A DNA stretch of 56,943 bases from Sphingopyxis sp. (GCA_016793775.1 JAEULK010000069.1:1-56943), one strand, 5' to 3'. Numbered from the stretch's first letter, positions 1 through 8,845 are shown. The notes: generated by a model not told the origin, from the sequence alone. Numbers and translations: made by a program.

Positions 1-41
1 AGACACGTCTGGCGCCAGCGTGTCTCGACTTCGCTCGACAC
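1..41. repeat. Inverted-repeat (REP-like) sequence at window edge
   Basis: AGACACG (1-7) pairs with CGTGTCT (19-25) around CTGGCGCCAG. A second arm pair, GTGTCTCGA (20-28) and TCGACAC (35-41), overlaps it around CTTCGC. It looks like the end of a short palindromic intergenic repeat. Its left limit may lie outside the window. Confidence 0.45.
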
Positions 42-65
42 AAGCGGAGGAAGGGAAAGGTCGCA

Positions 66-797
66 ATGACTATCCGCATCGCCATGTGGTCGGGCCCGCG
101 CAACCTGTCGACGGCGATGATGCGCAGCTTCGGCGCCCGCGCCGATACCCATGTCAGCGACGAGCCCTTTTACGGCGCCTACCTCCAGCACAGCGGCGAT
201 CCGCAGCCGATGATGGATGAGGTGATGGCGTCGATGGACTGCGACTGGTCTGGCGTCGCACGCAGCATGACCGGCCCGAATCCCGCCGCGACGCCGATCT
301 GGTACCAGAAGCATATGGCGCACCATATGGTCGGCCCCATAAGGCACGACGACCTGCCGGGGCTGCGCCACGCCTTCCTGATCCGCGACCCGGCGCGCGT
401 CGTCGCGAGCTATGCCGCGAAGCGCGTGATGGTGCGCCCCGACCATCTCGGCACCGACAAGCAGGTCGAATTTTTCGACCGCGAGGCCGACCGGCTCGGC
501 CATGCCCCGCCGGTGATCGACAGCGCCGACATCCTGCGCGATCCGCCCGCGATGCTGGCAAAGCTCTGCGCGGCGCTCGGCATCGCATGGGATCCCGCGA
601 TGTTGCGCTGGGAAGCCGGGCTGCGCGACACCGACGGCATCTGGGCGTCGCATTGGTACGACGCGGTGATGACCAGCACCGGCTTCGGCGCGCCCGACAA
701 GCCCGTGCCCGAACTCGACGCGCAGGGGTTGGTGGTCGCCGATGCGTGCCGCCCGGATTATGACTATCTGGCGCGGCACAAGATTCCGCTGTCCTAA
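66..797 (+). CDS. Sulfotransferase-like P-loop protein
   Basis: This 243-residue protein has the layout of small bacterial sulfotransferase-like proteins. SGPRNLSTAMMRSF (residues 9-22) resembles the loop that binds the 5'-phosphosulfate of PAPS, and HAFLIRDPARVVASY (102-116) resembles the 3'-phosphate-binding strand and helix with its R-D-P core. There is no signal peptide, so it is probably cytosolic. A GGAGGAAGGGAAAGG ribosome-binding region precedes the ATG. Homologues are sometimes labelled as branched-chain aminotransferases, but no PLP-binding motif is visible. Its acceptor is unknown. It lies upstream of the amidohydrolase on the same strand (54-base gap) and need not belong to the catabolic cluster that follows. 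Confidence 0.7.
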   Translation: MTIRIAMWSGPRNLSTAMMRSFGARADTHVSDEPFYGAYLQHSGDPQPMMDEVMASMDCDWSGVARSMTGPNPAATPIWYQKHMAHHMVGPIRHDDLPGLRHAFLIRDPARVVASYAAKRVMVRPDHLGTDKQVEFFDREADRLGHAPPVIDSADILRDPPAMLAKLCAALGIAWDPAMLRWEAGLRDTDGIWASHWYDAVMTSTGFGAPDKPVPELDAQGLVVADACRPDYDYLARHKIPLS

Positions 798-851
798 TAA
801 GTCCTGATTTGCCATCCAGTTACCGGGCACTAGCAACAGGGCGGAGAGATC

Positions 852-2177
852 ATGCAATCGCGAACGAAGTTCGGCAGTTTTCTGCGGGGAATCGCTGTCG
901 GCGGTGCGGCGCTTCTTGCGGCCACGACGGCGCATGCACAGGCCAGCGGCAGCACCGTCATCACTGCGGCGCGTTACATCGACGTGCTCGGCGGCAAGAC
1001 GGTCGACTATCCCGCGATCTTCGTCGGCGCCGACGGCCGCATCACCGGCATTGCGGATGCGCGCACCGTGCGCTGGGGATCGGACGTCAAGCATATCGAC
1101 CTCGGCGACAAGACGCTCTTGCCCGGTCTGATCGACATGCATGTCCATATCGACGGCCCCGCCGATATCGGCGGCTATAACGGACTCGAATATACCGACA
1201 GCTTCTGGGGCATGACCGCGGTAAAGAATGCGCGCGACATGCTCGACGCGGGCTTCACGACGATCCGCAACGTCGGCTCTTCGGACCGCAACGACATCGG
1301 GCTGAAACAGGCGATCGACGCGGGCTATGCGGTCGGGCCGCGGATCATCGGCGCGGGTTATGCGCTCGGTGCGACCGGCGGCCACTGCGATTCGACCTTC
1401 TTCCCGCCAAGCTTCGAGAAGGAGGATGCCAAGAAGGAGGGGATCGGCGATACCCCCGACGAGCTGCGCTATCAGGTCCGCCGCCAGCGCAAATATGGCG
1501 CCGAGGCGATCAAGGTCTGCGCGACAGGTGGGGTCTTTTCGCGCAACACCGAACCCGGCCAGCAACAGCTGAGCGAAGCCGAACTCAAGGCCATCGCCGA
1601 CGAAGCGCATCAATGGGGGCTGCAGGTCGCAGCCCACGCGCATGGCGCATCGGGCATTCGCGCCGCGATCGGCGCCGGCATCGACACGATCGAACATGCC
1701 AGCCTGGTCGATGACGAGGGCATTCGCATGGCGGTGGCGCGCAAGCGGCCGGTGTGGTTCTCGATGGATATCTACAACACCGATTACACCCAGGCCGAGG
1801 GCGCGAAGAACGGCGTGCTCGAGGATAATCTGCGCAAGGACCGCGAAATCGCGCAGGCGCAGCGCGACAATTTCAGGAAGGCGCACAAGGCCGGGGTGCG
1901 CATGGTGTTCGGCAGCGACGCCGGCGTGATGCCACACGGTCTGGTCGGCGGCCAGTTCAAGGTCATGGTCCAGTACGGCATGACCCCGCTGGAGGCCATC
2001 CAGGCCGCAACGCGCAACGCGGCGCAGGCGCTCGACCGCGAAAAGGACGTCGGTGCGATCGCGGTCGGTCGCTACGCCGACATCATCGCGATCGACGGCG
2101 ACCCGCTGGCCGACGTGCGCCAGCTCGAAAGCGTCGACGCGGTGGTCAAGGGCGGGGTGCTGGTGAAGGGGAGCTGA
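852..2177 (+). CDS. Secreted metal-dependent amidohydrolase (Xaa-Pro dipeptidase-like)
   Basis: This 441-residue protein starts with a Sec-type signal peptide (hydrophobic residues about 14-27, likely cleavage near AHA-Q at 29/30), so it should act in the periplasm. The body is a binuclear amidohydrolase barrel: HVH metal ligands at 97-99, the EAIKVCATGG strand with the bridging lysine, the VAAHAHG and TIEHAS strands with the next histidines, and FGSDAG with the final aspartate. These families hydrolyse amide or peptide-like bonds; members of this layout are often called Xaa-Pro dipeptidases or imidazolonepropionase-like hydrolases. The substrate cannot be read from sequence. A GGCGGAGAG site precedes the ATG. 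Confidence 0.8.
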   Translation: MQSRTKFGSFLRGIAVGGAALLAATTAHAQASGSTVITAARYIDVLGGKTVDYPAIFVGADGRITGIADARTVRWGSDVKHIDLGDKTLLPGLIDMHVHIDGPADIGGYNGLEYTDSFWGMTAVKNARDMLDAGFTTIRNVGSSDRNDIGLKQAIDAGYAVGPRIIGAGYALGATGGHCDSTFFPPSFEKEDAKKEGIGDTPDELRYQVRRQRKYGAEAIKVCATGGVFSRNTEPGQQQLSEAELKAIADEAHQWGLQVAAHAHGASGIRAAIGAGIDTIEHASLVDDEGIRMAVARKRPVWFSMDIYNTDYTQAEGAKNGVLEDNLRKDREIAQAQRDNFRKAHKAGVRMVFGSDAGVMPHGLVGGQFKVMVQYGMTPLEAIQAATRNAAQALDREKDVGAIAVGRYADIIAIDGDPLADVRQLESVDAVVKGGVLVKGS

Positions 2178-2190
2178 GGAGCGTCGGCGC

Positions 2191-2262
2191 CGCGAAGGCG
2201 GGGGCCGCTGTCGGTTTGCGCAGCGCCGCAGAACAAGGCGGCCCGCGGCCCCCGCCTTCGCG
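2191..2262. repeat. 18-bp inverted repeat, intergenic
   Basis: Two perfectly complementary 18-base arms (2191-2208 and 2245-2262) enclose a 36-base loop. The element lies between the convergent amidohydrolase and phosphatase genes. The arms are GC-rich with no T-run, so it is either a REP-like element or a rho-independent terminator without a clear U-tract. Confidence 0.75.
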
Positions 2263-2276
2263 GGGGCGACGGCTTT

Positions 2277-3056
2277 TTACACCACCAACCTATCCACCAT
2301 CGCCTCGCGCATTTCGGGGGTCAGGTTCAGCACCGCCTCGGCATAGGTCGGGACATCGCCATGGTCGCGGCGCACCGTGGCGAGCGCGGCGTCGAGGAAG
2401 ATCGGGTTGACCGACATCAGGGTGCGGACCGCATCGTCGGGGATTTCGGCATTATAGCGCGCGCGAATGACGTCGCCGCCTTGCGCGATCCGCTCCTCGA
2501 TCTTGCCGGCGCTGTTGGTCAGCAGATAATCCTGCATCAAATCGTCCTCATGCACGCCGAGCAGCCGGTGGACGATCGCCACCGCAAAGCCGGTGCGGTC
2601 CTTGCCCGCGACGCAGTGCACCAGACTGGGGGCATCATATTCGGCGAGCGCGGCGAGATAGAGCCGCAGCGTATCCACCAGCACCGGCCGGTACGGCATC
2701 CCGGCATAAGTATCGATCATCCGCGTCCGTGCGGTTTCGTTGTCGATCGTTCCCTTCGCCGCCTGCAGATGCGGGGCAAGGCCCGCGGTATTGCCGTCGG
2801 CGAACAGCACCCGCGCCGAAAAGCCGTCGGACCTTTTGCACGGGTGCGCGGCGCGCTCGTCGTCGCCACGCAGGTCGATGACCGTCTCGATCCCCAGTGC
2901 GTCGATGGCGTCGAGGTCGGCCGGGCTCGCATCCTGATGATGCGCCGAGCGCCACAAGAAGCCGCTGCGCAGCTTGCCGCCGCCCTCGACGTCGTAACCG
3001 CCATAATCGCGGAAATTGTGGATGCCGGACAGCGGCAGGACGCGCTCGGCGAGCAT
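2277..3056 (-). CDS. Tyrosine/dual-specificity phosphatase family protein
   Basis: This 259-residue protein carries the cysteine phosphatase loop HCVAGKDRTG at residues 147-156 (nucleophile Cys148, Arg154) and the N-terminal NFRDYGG motif of the Y_phosphatase3 group. Related bacterial enzymes remove phosphate from tyrosine, phosphoinositides or small phospho-metabolites. The reading frame continues far upstream, but the ATG at 3056 with AGGAGA eight bases before it is the natural start, only two bases after the crotonase stop codon. It is the last gene of a leftward racemase-crotonase-phosphatase operon. A phosphatase in a CoA operon is unusual; it might act on a phosphorylated intermediate, but that is inference. 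Confidence 0.8.
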   Translation of the reverse strand: MLAERVLPLSGIHNFRDYGGYDVEGGGKLRSGFLWRSAHHQDASPADLDAIDALGIETVIDLRGDDERAAHPCKRSDGFSARVLFADGNTAGLAPHLQAAKGTIDNETARTRMIDTYAGMPYRPVLVDTLRLYLAALAEYDAPSLVHCVAGKDRTGFAVAIVHRLLGVHEDDLMQDYLLTNSAGKIEERIAQGGDVIRARYNAEIPDDAVRTLMSVNPIFLDAALATVRRDHGDVPTYAEAVLNLTPEMREAMVDRLVV

Positions 3057-3058
3057 GG

Positions 3059-3862
3059 TCAGTCTCCTGTAAAAACGGGGGGGCGTTTTTCGACAAAGGC
3101 GTTGATCGCCTCGCGGTTGTCGGCGGTTTCGTGGACGATCGCCTGGTAAGCCGCGCTCAGTTCGAGGATGTCGCTCATCCGGCCGTGCTGCGCCTCGCGG
3201 AGCAGCCGCTTGGTGAGCCGCAGCGCGCGCGGCGGGTTGCACACGATGCGCTCGGCGATCGCGATCGCGCGACCCAGCAGTTCCGCGTCGGGCACCACTT
3301 CGGTGACCAGCCCATATTCCTTGGCCTGCGCCGCGTCGAAACGATCGCCGGTCAGGAACAGTTCGGCGGCGCGCGGATAGCCGAGGATCTTCTGCAGCAG
3401 CCAAGCGCCGCCATCGCCGGGAACGATGCCGACCTTGATGAAGCTGCACGCGAATTTGGCGCTTTCCGCCGCGATGCGGATGTCGCAGGTGCAGGCGAGG
3501 TCGGCGCCGAGCCCGATGGCGTGGCCGTTGACCGCCGCGATCATCGGCACCTCGCAGTCCATCAGCGCGCGGATCACCGCCTGCACGCCGCGGCGGTAAT
3601 TGGCGCGGGTGGAATCGGGCTGGTCGAGCACGCCGATGCCGGTGCGGTCCTGCATGCCTTTCAGATTGCCGCCCGCGCTGAACGCCTTGCCGCTGCCGGT
3701 CAGGATGATCGCGCTGACGCCGCGGTCGGCGCCGAGGTCGCGCATCGTATCGATGATGTCGTCGCAATCCGCATGCGTGCCTATCGCATTCATGCTCTCG
3801 GGCTTGACCATCGTCAGGATCGCGATCTTGCCGCGTCGTTCGACGCTCAGAAATTCGCCCAT
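3059..3862 (-). CDS. Enoyl-CoA hydratase/isomerase (crotonase) family protein
   Basis: This 267-residue crotonase-fold protein has the oxyanion-hole segments AFSAGGNLKGM and NGHAIGLGADLA. The two glutamates of classical enoyl-CoA hydratase (GGGCE and PE in the rat enzyme) are not conserved: the first position is Asp in GLGADLA, and the second is Phe in FACSFIKVG. The residue PGDGG loop is intact. Hydration by the standard mechanism is therefore unlikely; isomerase, hydrolase or C-C cleavage chemistry remain possible. It lies between the racemase (55 bases upstream) and the phosphatase (two bases downstream), so all three are probably cotranscribed. Confidence 0.8.
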   Translation of the reverse strand: MGEFLSVERRGKIAILTMVKPESMNAIGTHADCDDIIDTMRDLGADRGVSAIILTGSGKAFSAGGNLKGMQDRTGIGVLDQPDSTRANYRRGVQAVIRALMDCEVPMIAAVNGHAIGLGADLACTCDIRIAAESAKFACSFIKVGIVPGDGGAWLLQKILGYPRAAELFLTGDRFDAAQAKEYGLVTEVVPDAELLGRAIAIAERIVCNPPRALRLTKRLLREAQHGRMSDILELSAAYQAIVHETADNREAINAFVEKRPPVFTGD

Positions 3863-3917
3863 TCTCGTCTCCTTATCGGCAGCGGCAGGCTACGCCTCGC
3901 CGCCGCCGCGTGCAAGT

Positions 3918-5048
3918 TCAGCGCACCGCGCCCCCGCTGCGCAGCGCCGCAATCTTGTCGGTATCGTAACCGAGCCCCGCGAGCACGGCATCGCCGTCGC
4001 TGCCCGGCGCGGGGGCTGGGCGCGGCGTGTCGTTGATCGTCGCCGAATAGCGCGGCGCGGGGGCAGGGTGTGGTACGCCCGCGACGGTCACGAAAGTCTC
4101 GCGCGCGACATTGTGCGGATGGTGCGGCGCTTCGGTCAGCGACAGCACGGGCGCGAAGCAGACGTCGGTCATCTCCATCAACTCGCACCATTCGTCGCGC
4201 GTCCTGGTCGCGAACAGCGCGGCGACCGTCGCTTTCTTGGCGGGCCAATTTTCCTGGTCGTCCTGCACGTCGAAAGCGGGGTCGTCGTCGAGCCCGGTCT
4301 TGGAACGGAGCAGCGCGTAAAATTGCGGTTCGATCGACCCGATCGAGATGAACTTGCCGTCGCTGCAGGTATAGGTGTCGTAATAGGGCGCGCCGCCGTC
4401 GAGCCGGTTCACGCCCGGCTGATCCTGGATCATGCCGGCGCCGTGGAACCACCAGCTCATGCCCGCGAGCAAAGCCGACCCGTCGGTCATCGCGCAGTCG
4501 ATCACCTGGCCCTCGCCGGTCTTCGCGGCATGAAGCAACGCGCTCGACATACCAAAGGCGAGCATCATGCCGCCGCCGCCGAAGTCGCCGACATAGTTGA
4601 CCGGCGGCACCGGCTTTTGCCCCGCGAGGCCGATCGTGTGGAGCACGCCCGACAGCGAGATATAGTTGATGTCGTGACCGGCGGCCTGCGCATAGGGGCC
4701 GAACTGGCCCCAGCCGGTCATGCGGCCGTAAACGAGCTTGGGATTGTCGCCGAGCAGCACATCGGGCCCGAGCCCGAGCCGCTCCATCACGCCGGGACGA
4801 TAGCCCTCGATGATCCCGTCGGCGCTCTTGCAGAGGTCGCGCGCGATCTGCACGGAGTCGGGGTTCTTCATGTCGAGCGAGATCGAGGTGCGGTTCCGCG
4901 ACAAGGGATCGCGGGGGTCCATGAAGCCGCCGGGGCGGTCGATGCGGATGACTTCGGCGCCATGGTCGGCGAGCATCATGCCGCAGAAGGGGCCGGGGCC
5001 GATGCCCGCGAATTCGATGATGCGGATACCCTGAAGCGGACCTGCCAT
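3918..5048 (-). CDS. Alpha-methylacyl-CoA racemase (CaiB/BaiF family)
   Basis: This 376-residue protein belongs to CoA-transferase family III and has the racemase rather than transferase signature: GHDINY with His125, GDFGGGG with Asp155 and EPQFY with Glu239. These match the catalytic His, Asp and Glu of human AMACR and mycobacterial MCR in type and position. Such enzymes interconvert (2R)- and (2S)-methylacyl-CoA so that S-specific dehydrogenases can act. An upstream in-frame ATG exists at 5111, but the ATG at 5048 follows GGGAGAAAAAG at good distance and begins the conserved GPLQGIRIIEFAG segment. First gene of the leftward operon. Confidence 0.87.
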   Translation of the reverse strand: MAGPLQGIRIIEFAGIGPGPFCGMMLADHGAEVIRIDRPGGFMDPRDPLSRNRTSISLDMKNPDSVQIARDLCKSADGIIEGYRPGVMERLGLGPDVLLGDNPKLVYGRMTGWGQFGPYAQAAGHDINYISLSGVLHTIGLAGQKPVPPVNYVGDFGGGGMMLAFGMSSALLHAAKTGEGQVIDCAMTDGSALLAGMSWWFHGAGMIQDQPGVNRLDGGAPYYDTYTCSDGKFISIGSIEPQFYALLRSKTGLDDDPAFDVQDDQENWPAKKATVAALFATRTRDEWCELMEMTDVCFAPVLSLTEAPHHPHNVARETFVTVAGVPHPAPAPRYSATINDTPRPAPAPGSDGDAVLAGLGYDTDKIAALRSGGAVR

Positions 5049-5227
5049 GTCTTTTTCTCCCATCTTGCTCCCTCGGCCATGCCGACGCGAAACGGGCAGC
5101 GCAAGGGTCAAGCGGTGCTGCGGAGGAATAGGATTTCTTTGCGGCCAAGCTGTCGCCGCCGGGGCGATCGAAACCGCGAAGCGGAATGTTGCACTAATGT
5201 GCCAGATAACTTCAAAATGTCGCGGAA

Positions 5228-5255
5228 CTGTCAGGCTTTTGCAGTCCGCCTGTCA
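5228..5255 (+). promoter_or_regulatory. Possible PHO-box-like half-sites upstream of phoX
   Basis: CTGTCA occurs at 5228-5233 and again at 5250-5255 in the same orientation, 22 bases apart, which is two turns of the 11-base period used by PhoB. They lie 24-51 bases before the PhoX start. The copy expected in between is poorly matched, so this is suggestive only. The rest of the 5049-5278 gap holds the racemase ribosome-binding site and no other clear element. Confidence 0.35.
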
Positions 5256-5278
5256 CCCCGCACCCTTATCGCGCGGCC

Positions 5279-6649
5279 ATGGAACGGGCATCCGTCGCAC
5301 TCGATCGCCGCGGCTTCGCCAGGGGGCTGATCGCCACCGCCTTTGCCGGGCTTGCGCTTCACAGCCGCCATGTCTCCGCAGCGATGCTGGCGGGCGAAAA
5401 CAGGTTCGGCGCGCCGATCCCCGATCCCGCGGGCCTCCTCGATCTGCCGAAAGGCTTTTCGTACAAGATCGTCTCGCAATATGGCCAGCCGATGAGCGAC
5501 GGGCGGCAGGTACCCAACAGCGCCGACGGCATGGGTTGCACGACCTTGCCCGACGGGCGGCTCTGCCTGATGCGCAACCACGAACTCGGCACCGACGAGT
5601 TGAAGCACGGCGCATGCCCGGTGGGCACGAGCGGCGACGCGGCGGCGTTCGACTGCTACCGGGGCGGCAGCGGCGAGGCTTTGCCGGGCGGCGTCTCGAC
5701 GATCATTCTCGATCCCGCGAACCTCGCCGTCGAGGAGCAATATCTCTCGCTCGTCGGCACCATCTATAACTGTGCGGGCGGCATCACCCCCTGGGGCACC
5801 TGGCTTAGCTGCGAGGAAGATGTCTCGCGCGCGGGCGGGTTGCACAAGGAGGACCATGGCTGGGTCTTCGAAATCCCCGTCTCGCCGGGGGGGCTGGTCA
5901 GCGCCGCGCCGATCAAGGCGATGGGCCGCTTCAACCATGAAGCCGCGGTCGTCGATCCCAAGAGCGGCGCGATCTATATGACCGAGGACCGGCAGGATAG
6001 CCTCTTCTACCGCTTCCTGCCCGCCGTGCCGGGCCAGCTCCACAAGAGCGGGCGGCTGCAGGCGCTGGCGCTGGTCGATCCGGCGTTGTCGGATACGCGC
6101 AACTGGACGCGCCCGGTGCTGGCGACGGGCGACTGGCACGATGCGCGCTGGATCGATCTCGACGAAGTCGAGAGTCCGAAGGACGATCTGCGCAAACGCG
6201 GCGCCAAAGCGGGCGCGACGATCTTCGCGCGCGGCGAGGGCGTACACAGCGGCGATGGCGAGATTTATTTTACCTGCACCTCGGGCGGTCCGGCGCGGCG
6301 CGGACAGATCATGCGCTATCGCCCGTCGCCGGCCGAAGGCACGGCAGCCGAGGGGGCGGCACCGGGGCAATTGCAATTGTTTGTCGAAACGACCGATCCC
6401 GAGCATTTCAGCTTCGGCGACAATCTGAGCGTCGCGCCCAATGGAGACCTGATGGTCTGCGAGGACCGGCGTGGCAGCCGGCCCGACAATTGGCTGCGCG
6501 GTGTGACGCCCGAAGGGAAAGTCTATCCCTTCGCGCGGGTCAGCGCGGCGACCAAGGTATCGGGCGTCTGCTTCGCGCCCGATGGCGAGACGATGTTCCT
6601 GAACCTCTATAATCCGGCACGGACGATCGCGGTGCGCGGGCCGTTCTAA
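5279..6649 (+). CDS. phoX: PhoX-family (DUF839) alkaline phosphatase-like protein
   Basis: This 456-residue protein starts with a Tat-type leader: DRRGFARG (residues 9-16) followed by a hydrophobic stretch, so it should be exported folded to the periplasm. The mature part has PhoX/DUF839 landmarks: the NSADGMGCTTLPDGRLCLMRNHE region, GGITPWGTWLSCEED, MGRFNHEA, and the VHSGDGEIYFTCTSGG and NLSVAPNGDLMVCED propeller segments. PhoX enzymes are calcium/iron-dependent phosphomonoesterases that release phosphate, although many DUF839 proteins are untested. No good ribosome-binding site precedes the ATG at 5279. It faces the thiolase operon and seems unrelated to the CoA genes. Confidence 0.78.
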   Translation: MERASVALDRRGFARGLIATAFAGLALHSRHVSAAMLAGENRFGAPIPDPAGLLDLPKGFSYKIVSQYGQPMSDGRQVPNSADGMGCTTLPDGRLCLMRNHELGTDELKHGACPVGTSGDAAAFDCYRGGSGEALPGGVSTIILDPANLAVEEQYLSLVGTIYNCAGGITPWGTWLSCEEDVSRAGGLHKEDHGWVFEIPVSPGGLVSAAPIKAMGRFNHEAAVVDPKSGAIYMTEDRQDSLFYRFLPAVPGQLHKSGRLQALALVDPALSDTRNWTRPVLATGDWHDARWIDLDEVESPKDDLRKRGAKAGATIFARGEGVHSGDGEIYFTCTSGGPARRGQIMRYRPSPAEGTAAEGAAPGQLQLFVETTDPEHFSFGDNLSVAPNGDLMVCEDRRGSRPDNWLRGVTPEGKVYPFARVSAATKVSGVCFAPDGETMFLNLYNPARTIAVRGPF

Positions 6650-6653
6650 AGTC

Positions 6654-6751
6654 CCCCTCCCACTTGTGGGAGGGGTTAGGGGAGGGCATGTCAAAAGGAC
6701 AAGCCGCCCACAAACAGACCCTCCCCCGACCCCTCCCGCAAGCGGGAGGGG
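6654..6751. repeat. Double-hairpin intergenic repeat (copy 1)
   Basis: Two perfect 10-bp hairpins, 6654-6663/6666-6675 and 6730-6739/6742-6751, have CCCCTCCC arms and two-base loops and are separated by 54 bases. The same architecture recurs at 14602-14723. It lies between the convergent PhoX and thiolase genes, where it may also end transcription from both sides. Confidence 0.8.
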
Positions 6752-6774
6752 AGAGAAAAGGCCTGTTCTGATCT

Positions 6775-8025
6775 TCAGATCCGTTCGATGATGATCGCCG
6801 GCGCCATACCGCCGGCGGCGCACATGGTGACGAGGCCGTAGCGGCCGCCCGAGCGTTCCAGTTCGTCGAGCGCGGTACCGATCAGGATCGAGCCGGTGGC
6901 GCCGATCGGGTGGCCCAGCGCCATCGCGCCGCCGTTGATGTTCACCTTTTCCCGGTCGAGTTCGAGGTCGCGGATGAACTTTTCGGCGACCACGGCAAAG
7001 GCTTCGTTGATTTCCCAGACGTCGATGTCGTCGGTGGTCAGTCCGGCCTTTTCGAGCACCTTCTTCGCCGCCGGAACCGGGGCGTTGAGCATCAGCGTCG
7101 GATCGTCGCCCTGGTTGGCATAGGCGACGATGCGCGCGCGCGGCTTCAGGCCATGCTTGTCCGCATAGTCTTTCGAGGTCAGCAGCAGCGCCGCGGCGCC
7201 GTCGACGACCCCCGACGAGTTGCCGGCGTGGTGCACGCCTTCCCATTCGAGATCGGGATAGACGCGCTGGATCTGCTTGGCGAAGGTGACGCCGTTGCCG
7301 AGGTCGAAGTCCTTGAGCGCGGCAAAGCTGGCTTTGAGGCCCGCGAGGCCTTCGGCGGTGGTTTCGGGACGCGGGAATTCCTCGCGGTCGAGCGCGACGC
7401 TGCCGTCCTCGTTATAGACGGGGACGACCGACTTGGCGAAGCGGCCTTCCTTGATCGCGCGGTCGGCGCGTTGCTGGCTGACCAGCGCAAGCGCATCGAC
7501 GGCTTCGCGGCTGATGCCTTCGCGCGCGGCGATCGCGTCGCCGCACACGCCCTGGTGCGACTGCGGGTGGATCGCGTCGAGCGCGGCGTTGCCCGACCCC
7601 ATGCCGAGCGGCTTGAGGCCGGCATTGGCTTCCTCGGCGCCGATGGTGGCGGTGTAGCTCATCATTTCGGTGCCGCCGGCGATGACGCAATCTTCCATGC
7701 CGGACATCACCGTCGCGGCGGCGAAGTTCACGCTGCTGATGCCGCCGCCGCAGAAGCGGTCGAGCGTCGTGCCCGAGGCCTTGGTGTCATAGCCCGCAGC
7801 GAGTGCGGCCATGCGGCCGAGGTCGCCGCCCTGCTTGCCCTTCTGGGTCGAGGTCGACCAGATGATGTCGTCGACGGTCGCGGTGTCGAGATTGTTGCGC
7901 TCCTTGATCGCCTTCAGCACCGTCGCGGCGAGATGCTGCGGGTGGAGGTGCGAGAGCGCGCCCTTGCCGGGCTTGCCGACCCCGCGGGGGGTACGGACGG
8001 CGTCGATGATATAGGCTTCGGACAT
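6775..8025 (-). CDS. Acetyl-CoA acyltransferase (thiolase)
   Basis: This 416-residue protein is a complete thiolase: nucleophile Cys92 in TLDRFCGGGISSVN, the histidine motif NGGAMALGHPIGATG, and the C-terminal CAAGGMAPA with the second cysteine. It should cleave 3-oxoacyl-CoA with free CoA, releasing acetyl- or propionyl-CoA, or run the reverse condensation. The frame is open further upstream, but ATG 8025 follows AAGGAAACCCGTG. It is the last gene of the leftward operon starting at 11142, after the ACAD pair and an HSD10-like dehydrogenase, which together give dehydrogenation, 3-hydroxy oxidation and thiolysis. A dedicated hydratase is missing from this operon. Confidence 0.88.
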   Translation of the reverse strand: MSEAYIIDAVRTPRGVGKPGKGALSHLHPQHLAATVLKAIKERNNLDTATVDDIIWSTSTQKGKQGGDLGRMAALAAGYDTKASGTTLDRFCGGGISSVNFAAATVMSGMEDCVIAGGTEMMSYTATIGAEEANAGLKPLGMGSGNAALDAIHPQSHQGVCGDAIAAREGISREAVDALALVSQQRADRAIKEGRFAKSVVPVYNEDGSVALDREEFPRPETTAEGLAGLKASFAALKDFDLGNGVTFAKQIQRVYPDLEWEGVHHAGNSSGVVDGAAALLLTSKDYADKHGLKPRARIVAYANQGDDPTLMLNAPVPAAKKVLEKAGLTTDDIDVWEINEAFAVVAEKFIRDLELDREKVNINGGAMALGHPIGATGSILIGTALDELERSGGRYGLVTMCAAGGMAPAIIIERI

Positions 8026-8050
8026 CACGGGTTTCCTTATGCAGAGGGGA

Positions 8051-8833
8051 TTAGCGAGGGGCCATGCGGATCGCGCCGTCCAACCGGACGGCCTGGCCGT
8101 TGAAATAGCTGTTGCGGACCATCTCCATCGCGAGGCTGGCATATTCCTCGGCCTTGCCGAGCCTTTTGGGGAAGGGGACCGACGCGCCGAGGCTGGCGAG
8201 AACCGGTTCGGGCAGGCCCGCGACCAGCGGCGTGCTGAACACGCCCGGCATGATCGAATTGACGCGGATGCCGAGGTCCATCAGGTCGCGCGCCATCGGG
8301 AGCACTAGCCCGTTCACCCCCGCCTTCGCCGAGCCGTAGATGACCTGGCCGATCTGCGCGTCCTGCGCCGCGACCGAGGCGGTGAGGATGATCGCGCCGC
8401 GCTCGCCGTCCTCGAGTTCGGGCAGGGTCGCCATGCCCTCGGCCGAGATCGACGCGATGCGGTAGCTCGCGGTCAGGATGCCCGCGACGCCATAGGCATA
8501 ATCCTCGGTCGGGGTGCGGCGGAAGCTGCCGCTCGCCTTGTCGAACGCCAGCGTCTTGCCACGGCGTGAGGTCATCGCGCAATGGACGCAGACGCGTTCC
8601 TGCCCATGCGCGGCGCGTGCGGCCGCATAACCATCGAGCACCGATTGTTCGTCGGTGATGTCGACATGAACGAACAGCCCGCCGAACGCCGCCGCGACCT
8701 CTTCGCCGAGCGCGTCGTTGATGTCGAAGATCGCGACCTTCACCCTCGACGCGGCGAGCGCCTCGGCGGTCGCGCGGCCGAGGCCCGACGCCCCGCCGGT
8801 GACGACGGCTGCGATATCATTGTCGATCTTCAT
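8051..8833 (-). CDS. SDR dehydrogenase, HSD10 (3-hydroxyacyl-CoA dehydrogenase type 2)-like
   Basis: This 260-residue classical SDR has the nucleotide motif TGGASGLG, the catalytic serine in LTASVAAQ and the YGSAK active site 13 residues later. The arrangement TASVAAQDAQIGQVIYGSAK is characteristic of HSD10/type II 3-hydroxyacyl-CoA dehydrogenases, which oxidise 3-hydroxyacyl-CoA and some hydroxysteroids with NAD. Its place between the ACAD pair and the thiolase fits the third beta-oxidation step. It is clearly paralogous to the protein at 52407-53201, sharing long identical blocks such as MARDLMDLGIRVNSIMPG. Confidence 0.85.
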   Translation of the reverse strand: MKIDNDIAAVVTGGASGLGRATAEALAASRVKVAIFDINDALGEEVAAAFGGLFVHVDITDEQSVLDGYAAARAAHGQERVCVHCAMTSRRGKTLAFDKASGSFRRTPTEDYAYGVAGILTASYRIASISAEGMATLPELEDGERGAIILTASVAAQDAQIGQVIYGSAKAGVNGLVLPMARDLMDLGIRVNSIMPGVFSTPLVAGLPEPVLASLGASVPFPKRLGKAEEYASLAMEMVRNSYFNGQAVRLDGAIRMAPR

Positions 8834-8845
8834 GCGCGCGCCTCC

